Positions 1-5,427 of a stretch of DNA of 7,943 nt are shown here, piece after piece. The translations under genes and the position numbers were made by a program. The DNA is from Planctomycetota bacterium. GTDB taxonomy: Bacteria > Planctomycetota > Phycisphaerae > WQYP01. Numbering within the stretch: the first letter of the stretch is position 1; the number at the start of each line of letters is the position of its first letter. The DNA is taken from positions 1-7,943 of the forward strand of contig JAJZNY010000344.1 of NCBI GenBank assembly GCA_021852245.1. The letters are read 5' to 3'. The notes beneath the pieces are model-generated. The model ran no database searches. It saw only the letters and a program-made list of their open reading frames with translations, and was not told the origin of the DNA.

Positions 1-1200
1 AAGCCCACTCCCAAACCGGACATTCGCAGTCTGCTCCGTCCGATCGGCCCGGTGGTGATTCTCGGGGCCGGCAATTTCCCCCTGGCATTTTCACTGGCCG
101 GTGGAGATACGGCCTCGGCACTCGCGGCAGGGTGTCCGGTTATTTTCAAGGCACATCCGGCTCATCCCGGCACCAACGAACTGGTAGCCCAAACGCTCTA
201 TCAAAGCATTGCGGAGGTCGGCCTGCCCCCGGGAATATTTTCTCTCCTTTATGATGATTCCCACTTCGTCGCTCGCGCCGCAATTCAACACCCGGCCATT
301 CGTGGCGTGGCCTTTACCGGATCGTGCGAAGCAGGGCTTGCGGTAGCCCAGCTTGCGGCGGATCGGCCGGAGCCCATTCCTGTTTTCGCCCAAATGGCTG
401 CACCCAATCCCGTCTTTATCCTGCCCGGTGCACTGCAGCACCGAAGTATGCAGATCGTAGAGGCGATTGCCCAGTCCATTACATTGAGCGTAGGGCAATA
501 TTGCACCAAGCCGAGCATCGTCTTCCTGCCGGAGGGGCCGGACGCCGAATCGCTCGCCTCCAGTCTGGTGCGGATTCTCTCCGCTGTGCCCGCAGCACCG
601 ATGACATCACCGACCGTCGCCGAGCAATATCGCAGGCACGTATCTCGTCGGCTTTCAGCACTGGGCGTGGACCGATTGACGGGTGAGTGGAAGGATCCGC
701 CGGATGGGCCATCATGGGTGCTCCCCGCCGTTTTGCGAACCGATGCGGAACATTTCCTGCACCAATATCAACTCCACGATGAAATCTTCGGACCCGCGAC
801 GCTGCTGGTTACCTATCGTGACGATCCTCAGGTGGTACAACTGGCCGAAAACATCGGTGGACAAATGGCCGTTGGAATATTTGGCACGCCGGAAGATTTT
901 TCACAACACATCGACCTGCTCGGAATTCTTGAACAGCGTGCCGGGCGGCTGGTATTCAATGGCACACCGACCCGCGTTGAACTCTGCAATGCGATGGCGC
1001 ACGGCGGGCCTTTCCCGGCAACCAATGTGGATCGCTTTTCGGCGGTCGGCTCGACAGCCATTTATCGCTTTGTCCGGCCCGTCACATTTCAAGATGCGCC
1101 GCAGGCACAACTTCCGGATGAGCTCAAAGATGAAAATCCGCTCGGAATCCTCCGCGTATTAAACGGGGCTATTACGGGCGCGGCGGTGCACAGCCGTTAA
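1..1200 (+). CDS. Alpha-ketoglutaric semialdehyde dehydrogenase (2,5-dioxovalerate dehydrogenase), 5'-truncated by the window edge
   Basis: The frame is open from base 1 (KPTPKPDIRSLL...) to TAA at 1198-1200, giving 399 residues, so the N-terminal part of a roughly 500-residue ALDH lies outside the window. The family oxidises alpha-ketoglutaric semialdehyde to 2-oxoglutarate with NAD(P)+, the last step of non-phosphorylative pentose or sugar-acid catabolism, in the cytoplasm. Visible motifs are the oxyanion Asn in GAGNFPLAFS, the cofactor-binding Lys in FKAHPAHPG, FTGS..AG of the Rossmann region, the nucleophile Cys in GQYCTKP (codon 502-504), EIFGPA, and the family-typical C-terminus with AHGGPFPATN and NPLGILR. 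The PVFAEM motif, whose Glu is the general base, reads PVFAQM here (codon 391-393). The family call is secure and activity is open. The next gene starts 147 bases downstream on the same strand, with no clear terminator between. Confidence 0.9.
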   Translation, partial: KPTPKPDIRSLLRPIGPVVILGAGNFPLAFSLAGGDTASALAAGCPVIFKAHPAHPGTNELVAQTLYQSIAEVGLPPGIFSLLYDDSHFVARAAIQHPAIRGVAFTGSCEAGLAVAQLAADRPEPIPVFAQMAAPNPVFILPGALQHRSMQIVEAIAQSITLSVGQYCTKPSIVFLPEGPDAESLASSLVRILSAVPAAPMTSPTVAEQYRRHVSRRLSALGVDRLTGEWKDPPDGPSWVLPAVLRTDAEHFLHQYQLHDEIFGPATLLVTYRDDPQVVQLAENIGGQMAVGIFGTPEDFSQHIDLLGILEQRAGRLVFNGTPTRVELCNAMAHGGPFPATNVDRFSAVGSTAIYRFVRPVTFQDAPQAQLPDELKDENPLGILRVLNGAITGAAVHSR

Positions 1201-1347
1201 ATAATCATACTCAGCCCTCCCGACATCGATTCCTCAGAGACATCGAAACATGGAATGGGCGTCCGCTCGGACATTCGGTTGAACCGGCCGACAATCAAAA
1301 ACCAATGCGCGGTTTATTTTTTTGCGACCACGATAAAATAGGCGTCG

Positions 1348-2097
1348 ATGCCGAGAAGGAGACGATATCCCCCTGATTCCCGTGGCGTGCGTCTGGTGCA
1401 CTCGCCAGCCGACATTCGTGGCGATCATTGCGTTTTAATGGTGAAATCATCAGATGAGCTTGATGCCGTGCTCGCGTTGGCCCCATCGGGTGGTTATCGG
1501 CGGGTGTGGGGACTCTGCGCGCCGTTTGTGATCCGTAGCGAGATTTTACCGGCGTTGATGACGCGGTTTGAACGCATTGCCTGGTTCGACTCACCGGATC
1601 ATATCTCGCAGGCGAAGCGGAAAGCGATTGAACGACATGACTCATCCGTCATCCTCGGTTCCCTGTTTGATGGGCGAACGGGCACACTGAGCCTGATGCG
1701 CTGCGATTTATCCTGTGCCATCATCCCGCGTGATCTGGCGCATCGCCTGTGGGGAAGCCGCGATCAGCGACCGGAGCTTTCCGATGATGGGACGATTCTC
1801 AGTTGCCACGAGCGGAACATCCCGGTCGTGGAGGTGCTCGCGACGGTTGATCCCGTCTTCCGGCGTGAATACCGCCGTCGTATCTGGGCGCTGCAGCGGG
1901 ATATGGGATCGCGTATCCGACACCTGCGTAAATTGCGCGGTGCCCGCCGCGAGGATTTTCCCGGCGTGACCGCCAAAACGGTCGCCCGCATCGAGCGCGG
2001 TGAAATCAGGAATCCTCAGAAGGAAACGTTACGACTTATCGCCCTGCATCTGGGCGTGAAACCGGATGAACTGCTCGGCTCTCCAACCCGTTATTAA
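1348..2097 (+). CDS. XRE-family helix-turn-helix protein with an unrecognised N-terminal domain
   Basis: This is a 249-residue protein. Residues about 187-244 (SRIRHLRKLRG...TVARIERGE...LRLIALHLGVKPDELL) form an XRE/Cro-type DNA-binding domain, so it is probably a cytoplasmic transcription regulator. The HTH is slightly short: between RKLRG and GVT there are 7 residues (ARREDFP) where the usual domain has about 10. Residues 1-180 start with a basic MPRRRRY stretch and contain no motif I recognise, with no signal peptide or membrane segment. No good Shine-Dalgarno precedes the ATG at 1348. An AAGGAGA lies just inside the gene at 1356-1362 but has no in-frame start at a suitable distance, and the next in-frame ATG (1438) has no ribosome site. 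A TAAAAT at 1334-1339 could place transcription close to the ATG, but no matching -35 is seen. The gene converges on the GlmU-like gene with a 46-base gap. Its targets are unknown. Confidence 0.75.
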   Translation: MPRRRRYPPDSRGVRLVHSPADIRGDHCVLMVKSSDELDAVLALAPSGGYRRVWGLCAPFVIRSEILPALMTRFERIAWFDSPDHISQAKRKAIERHDSSVILGSLFDGRTGTLSLMRCDLSCAIIPRDLAHRLWGSRDQRPELSDDGTILSCHERNIPVVEVLATVDPVFRREYRRRIWALQRDMGSRIRHLRKLRGARREDFPGVTAKTVARIERGEIRNPQKETLRLIALHLGVKPDELLGSPTRY

Positions 2098-2143
2098 TCT
2101 GCATCGCCGCTGGATTACCAACGACATCACGATCGCAAAATTG

Positions 2144-3388
2144 TCATTCCAGTTCCCAGGTGTGTTCCTCGACACTGCTGTAACTGGACAGAATTCGGTT
2201 GAAAATGTCTTGATCGGCAAGCGTCAGTTCACATTGCCGCCGTTCCATCGCCATCCGTGCAATCGAGACCATTTTATGGAAATCAAGCCGGCTGATTCCC
2301 TCGTCCGTCACCCAAGAGAAACTTGGTATGAATTTGGGTGGCCGCGATGTCAGCACCTGACTGGCAAACCCGATAACGGACCCGGTTGAAAGCATGGTGC
2401 CGATCCCCAGCTTGGCATGATCGCCGATGATCGATCCCAGAAAATTCAGGCCGGTGGATCGGGGCCGACCGTTAATCGGCACGCGCACCTCGCCCAACGT
2501 GTTTTTCAGATTGCTGGTGACGGTGCCGGCGCCGATGTTCACCCATTCACCGATAACGCTGTTGCCCAGAAATCCCTCATGCTGTTTGTTGGCGTAACCT
2601 TGAAACAGGCACGCCGATACCTCCCCTCCGACTCTGCAATGTGGGCCCAGAACCGTATCCTCACGGATATCCGCGCCGGTACGGATGACGCAGTGTTCGC
2701 CAATGTACACCGGGCCGGTAATCACTGCATTGGGGCGGATGATGACATGGTTTTCGATCCAGATAGGGCCGTTGGTGGCGTCGAGGATAACGCCCGGAAA
2801 AATCTGCACATCGCTGCCGACGTAGATGTTCTCTTCCGCAAGCACGTAAACGCCCTTCATCGGCTTGCTTTTTTTTGCGTTACCGCGCCGTTTGAAATCC
2901 TCCAGCAGCAGGGGGCGCACATGACGGAGCAGATCCCAAGGGAAGCGAATCATGGTGGCATCAATGACTCCCCCGGCCATTTCGTGACTCAGATCATCCA
3001 GAAATTTGGATCGCACAATCCGCTTAAGATCAATCGTCTTAAGCCGAGGCCCGGAGATATGCATCCAGGCGAAATCATCCGCGGCTATGCCGGTGGAGTC
3101 CGGCGGCGGTTCGACAAACGGCTCGGTCATGAGCCAACGGGCATTGACGAACACAGCCCCGCGGCCGGGTATGACGGGCGGATTGATAGGAATACCCAAT
3201 CGCTCGCGATATTTCACGGCGAGCGTATCCCGGATCAGGAGCCCTTCCGGTGGCCGGGGCAGATTGCGCAGCATCCGATCGATGAGCAAATCACTGCCAC
3301 ATCGCAGCAGCGAAGCCGGGCGGTTATAGGTCAGGGGGAAAAGATCATCCACGCGGTGATCTTCCAGGATATAAATGGGTGCGGCCAT
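2144..3388 (-). CDS. GlmU-like putative sugar nucleotidyltransferase with left-handed beta-helix domain
   Basis: From ATG 3388 the protein has 414 residues. The N-terminus (YILEDHRVDDLFPLTYNRPASLLRCG) matches the short nucleotidyltransferase-like start of the GlmU-like family, which lacks the LxxGxGTRM pyrophosphorylase signature of true GlmU. From about residue 190 it carries hexapeptide repeats (IYVGSDVQIFPGV, VYIGEHCVIRTGADIRE) and the family block GGEVS..LFQGYANKQHEGFLG, then GEWVNIGAGT, which resembles the acetyltransferase part of GlmU. It probably acts on a nucleotide sugar or amino sugar for envelope synthesis, but the substrate is not established. The start at 3388 was chosen because MAAPIYILED fits the family start. 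In-frame ATG 3451 or TTG 3457 would add 21-23 residues without family character. Neither start has a strong ribosome site; AAGGGA lies 13 bases before ATG 3388. The long open frame on the opposite strand is a shadow. Confidence 0.85.
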   Translation of the reverse strand: MAAPIYILEDHRVDDLFPLTYNRPASLLRCGSDLLIDRMLRNLPRPPEGLLIRDTLAVKYRERLGIPINPPVIPGRGAVFVNARWLMTEPFVEPPPDSTGIAADDFAWMHISGPRLKTIDLKRIVRSKFLDDLSHEMAGGVIDATMIRFPWDLLRHVRPLLLEDFKRRGNAKKSKPMKGVYVLAEENIYVGSDVQIFPGVILDATNGPIWIENHVIIRPNAVITGPVYIGEHCVIRTGADIREDTVLGPHCRVGGEVSACLFQGYANKQHEGFLGNSVIGEWVNIGAGTVTSNLKNTLGEVRVPINGRPRSTGLNFLGSIIGDHAKLGIGTMLSTGSVIGFASQVLTSRPPKFIPSFSWVTDEGISRLDFHKMVSIARMAMERRQCELTLADQDIFNRILSSYSSVEEHTWELE

Positions 3389-3477
3389 AAGGTATGTCCA
3401 ATCCCTTGGTGCCCCCCATGCCCGACGGTTGGCCAGGCCGGGATAGGCCATCTGCAACCCATCATGGGGTTGCGAGT

Positions 3478-3510
3478 AAAAAAACCTCCACCGCGATGTC
3501 GTGAGGCGGC
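3478..3510 (-). terminator. Weak terminator-like stem followed by seven T
   Basis: Read on the minus strand, GCCGC (3510-3506) can pair with GCGGT (3494-3490) around an 11-base loop, followed by GGAGG and a run of seven T (3484-3478). The stem is only five pairs with one wobble, or alternatively CCGCC/GGTGG, and five bases separate it from the T-run. It is therefore a poor intrinsic terminator. It would suit the 3' end of a short RNA in the gap between mnmE and the GlmU-like gene. Confidence 0.25.
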
Positions 3511-3520
3511 AAAGCTCGAA

Positions 3521-3535
3521 CCCTTTTAATAAGGG
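3521..3535. repeat. Inverted repeat, 5-bp stem
   Basis: CCCTT (3521-3525) and AAGGG (3531-3535) are perfect complements around the loop TTAAT. It sits between the rod-like part of the gap and the T-run and may belong to the same RNA. A repeat this short can occur by chance. Confidence 0.4.
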
Positions 3536-3573
3536 CGGACCTGCGCAGGAAACGGATCAGGACTACCACAGCT

Positions 3574-3591
3574 GTTCCGATAAATCGGAAC
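3574..3591. repeat. Perfect inverted repeat, 7-bp stem with 4-base loop
   Basis: GTTCCGA (3574-3580) and TCGGAAC (3585-3591) are exact complements around TAAA. Allowing one bulged C at 3592, the stem extends through CT/AG at 3572-3573 and 3593-3594. No T-run follows directly on either strand, so it is not a standard terminator. It forms the tip of the nested helices in the candidate RNA. Confidence 0.6.
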
Positions 3592-3696
3592 CAGGCTTGT
3601 CCGTTCTCGCCAACCCGGGGTCCTTGCTAGTACTCATCGGTCCGAGGCATTAAACCGCTCTAGCTCGAACATGGCAGAGGTATGGGAAATGTAGCC

Positions 3697-3727
3697 GCGC
3701 CACCGGGGAATTGCAACCGGTAGGCGC
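3697..3727. repeat. Strong inverted repeat, 10-bp GC-rich stem
   Basis: GCGCCACCGG (3697-3706) pairs fully with the complement at 3717-3727 (CCGGTAGGCGC) apart from one bulged A at 3722, around the 10-base loop GGAATTGCAA. This is the most stable hairpin in the gap. Neither strand has a T-run immediately after it, so a terminator for mnmE is not obvious. It could instead be an attenuator, a processing stem or part of a structured RNA. Confidence 0.6.
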
Positions 3728-3877
3728 CTTTGAATCAGGCCGATAACCGGAGAGCCAATTAAGGTCGTGCCTTCCCACCCCAATATGCGATTGCGTGCCC
3801 GTGAGAATCAAGATTCATGACGCCCGCAGTCACGAGCCCCTTTTCACCGTCAGGTTCGCAGACGCTTACCAGCGGAA

Positions 3878-5188
3878 CTATTTCCCGATGCAGAAGCGAC
3901 TGAAAATCAGCCCCAGAATCGCATCACTGCTGACCGTACCCGTGATCTGCCCGACGGCGTCCAAGGCGGCACGCAGATCGGCCGCCATTAACTCCGGCTC
4001 AGTCTCCACCCGATGCGGGTCGTCGACGATTCGCGCCAAAGCGCTATCCGCGATCTCCAGTTGTCTGATATGTCGCTCATTGAGCATCACACGACTACCG
4101 GCCGCCGAGGGCTTCGCCAGTGCAAGTTGCCCGATCTGATCTCTCAGTTTTTCAATTCCCTCGCCGGTCACGCTGCTGACTCTCCACTCGCCGTGGTGAG
4201 TCCGACCACCGGCGATATCCGCCTTGCTTCGCACGCAGAGAATTGCCACCGCCGATGATGTTGTCCTGGGAAAATCATCGCCGCTTTCCGAAACCCAGAT
4301 CACCACATCGGCGCGGTCAATCGTATGCTCCCGCATCTGATTCATGGATGTGTGCAGCAGACTTTCGCATGTCTCCAGTCCCGCCGAATCTACCAAATTG
4401 ACAACACCGCTCGGAGTTCTGAGCGGTGCTGAGATTGAGTCGCGTGTGGTGCCGGCATGCGGTGAGACCATCGCTCGCGGTATTCCCAGAAGGGCGTTGA
4501 ACAGCGAACTTTTTCCGGCGTTGGGTCGGCCCACCAGCACCGCGATCGGGTGATGTTCCGCGCGACGCCAGCGACGGTTGTGGAACTGCAGTTCCGCAAG
4601 TTCACGTCGCAGTGCCGCAGCGCGGACGCCCAATTCCTCCCCGGTGATCACGCCTACATCATGCTCATCGGTAAAGTCAATGCCAGCCTCAACCAGCGCC
4701 AGCAGTTCTCCGATCTGCGTCGATTGCCGCATCGCCCACTGATACAGCTCACCGCAGCGCAGGGTGGATGCGGCGGCAAACTCGTGTTCGCTTTGCGCGT
4801 GGATCACGGCGTTGATCCCTTCCGCACGGCTGATGTCCATTTTGCCCAGTTCGCAGGCTCGGTATGAAAATTCGCCCGGCCCTGCCGATCGGGCGCCGGC
4901 CCTAAGCAGGTCGGCCAGCAGGGATCGGGCCAGCACGGGAATGCCGGGAATGTGCAGTTCCGCCATGTCCTGGCCGGTAAAGCTGTGCGGATTGGAAAAT
5001 AAGATAAGGCCAGCGGGAATTGATTCGTATTTCAGCCGGACATCTATCCATTGCCGTGGCGGCAGATTTGCCGGCCGCGCCTCCAAAAGGCGCAAAGCCA
5101 GATTCCATGCCTCCGGGCCGGAGAGACGCACGATCGCGCGGGCTCCGTGTCCTGGTGCCGAACTCATGGCCGCAATGGTGTCATTCAT
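3878..5188 (-). CDS. mnmE: tRNA modification GTPase MnmE (TrmE), divergent
   Basis: With MnmG, MnmE installs the (carboxymethyl)aminomethyl group on U34 of certain tRNAs in the cytoplasm. The N-terminal tetrahydrofolate-binding domain shows NDTIAAMSSAPG, SFTGQD and PGEFSYRA. A helical domain follows, with the G domain inserted: G1 GRPNAGKSS (near residue 220), GTTRDS and G3 DSAGL. The C-terminus ends in FCIGK with the catalytic Cys. Length is 436 residues (E. coli 454). Three positions are unusual. G4 reads SKAD instead of NKxD (Ser codon 4226-4228). His (4352-4354) stands where an ungapped alignment puts E. coli Glu282. The ELxGHGGP segment reads ELHIPGIP. ATG 5188 was chosen because GGCGG lies seven bases upstream of it, whereas ATG 5194, two codons earlier, sits against that site. 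The gene stands alone, divergent from the rhamnosidase-like gene. Confidence 0.92.
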   Translation of the reverse strand: MNDTIAAMSSAPGHGARAIVRLSGPEAWNLALRLLEARPANLPPRQWIDVRLKYESIPAGLILFSNPHSFTGQDMAELHIPGIPVLARSLLADLLRAGARSAGPGEFSYRACELGKMDISRAEGINAVIHAQSEHEFAAASTLRCGELYQWAMRQSTQIGELLALVEAGIDFTDEHDVGVITGEELGVRAAALRRELAELQFHNRRWRRAEHHPIAVLVGRPNAGKSSLFNALLGIPRAMVSPHAGTTRDSISAPLRTPSGVVNLVDSAGLETCESLLHTSMNQMREHTIDRADVVIWVSESGDDFPRTTSSAVAILCVRSKADIAGGRTHHGEWRVSSVTGEGIEKLRDQIGQLALAKPSAAGSRVMLNERHIRQLEIADSALARIVDDPHRVETEPELMAADLRAALDAVGQITGTVSSDAILGLIFSRFCIGK

Positions 5189-5319
5189 CTGCATACCGCC
5201 AGATTAACCGCTGCGGTACCGGATTTCACGCCACCTCCGGTTCTCTTATCATGGCGGTATAGCCGCATTTTTATCACCAGGTATGGCGTTTACTTGTCGC
5301 TCCGCAATTGAATCGGTAA

Positions 5320-5338
5320 CATCCACTTTCTGTGGATG
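5320..5338. promoter_or_regulatory. Perfect inverted repeat, possible operator
   Basis: CATCCAC (5320-5326) and GTGGATG (5332-5338) are exact complements around TTTCT. The repeat lies in the 239-base divergent region, about 90 bases before the rhamnosidase-like ATG and about 130 bases from the mnmE start. The position suits an operator for the glycosidase gene or a leader hairpin. No T-run follows. The binding protein is unknown and no confident -35/-10 pair is seen; TTGATA at 5355-5360 lacks a good -10. Confidence 0.4.
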
Positions 5339-5412
5339 GCGTCATGTTGTGATGTTGATACATGCAGCAAACATTCCATGGTGTCATACCCCGCTAAACG
5401 ATCAGATATCTC

Positions 5413-5418
5413 AAGGGG
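5413..5418 (+). promoter_or_regulatory. Ribosome binding site of the rhamnosidase-like gene
   Basis: AAGGGG ends nine bases before the ATG at 5428. This supports that start, which also places a full Tat signal peptide at the N-terminus. Confidence 0.6.
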
Positions 5419-5427
5419 TTATTTATT

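Larger units (their letters stand above)
3485..3727 (-). ncRNA. Candidate structured RNA in the mnmE / GlmU-like gap (identity unknown)
   Basis: The bases from 3389 to 3877 lack a convincing protein gene but are rich in pairing segments. GGTCC (3619-3623) can pair with GGACC (3537-3541), and inside it TCCGTT (3600-3605) with AACGGA (3551-3556), enclosing the hairpin at 3574-3591, so the set nests as a rod. Further hairpins lie at 3521-3535 and 3697-3727. The minus strand is preferred because both neighbours lie on it and a T-run follows at 3484-3478. Part of it (3708-3591, 118 bases) loosely resembles 5S rRNA (CCGATGAGTACTAGC, CCATGTTCGA, GGTGGC), but the invariant CCGAAC loop is not intact and the expected helices I and II pair badly. 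I found no signature of RNase P RNA, tmRNA, SRP RNA or the glmS ribozyme. It could also be an untranslated leader of the downstream gene. Confidence 0.3.

Noticed and set aside
1295..1327. Intrinsic terminator of the dehydrogenase gene ending in the T-run near 1314-1323
   Set aside because: The T-run is present but no stem of useful length directly precedes it.
2417..3529. Long 370-codon open frame on the plus strand opposite the GlmU-like gene
   Set aside because: The minus strand encodes a recognisable beta-helix protein with family motifs along the same stretch. The plus-strand translation has no recognisable motif and no convincing start signal.
3505..3540. tRNA or tmRNA 3' end suggested by GGGTTCGAGC on the minus strand
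   Set aside because: The flanking bases do not form a 5-bp T stem, no matching acceptor strand lies upstream, and no anticodon arm or tmRNA tag frame can be built.
3621..3655. Hammerhead ribozyme core suggested by CCGATGAG on the minus strand
   Set aside because: The core should read CUGAUGA and be followed by GAAA; neither holds here.
3795..5262. Several open frames on the plus strand opposite mnmE (for example 3795-4139, 4550-4867, 4764-5207)
   Set aside because: They overlap the clearly coding mnmE and their translations show no family character; they are shadows of a GC-rich coding frame.
5243..5275. Terminator-like GCGG/CCGC stem followed by ATTTTTA on the plus strand
   Set aside because: The stem has only four pairs and no plus-strand gene ends upstream; both flanking genes are transcribed away from this point.
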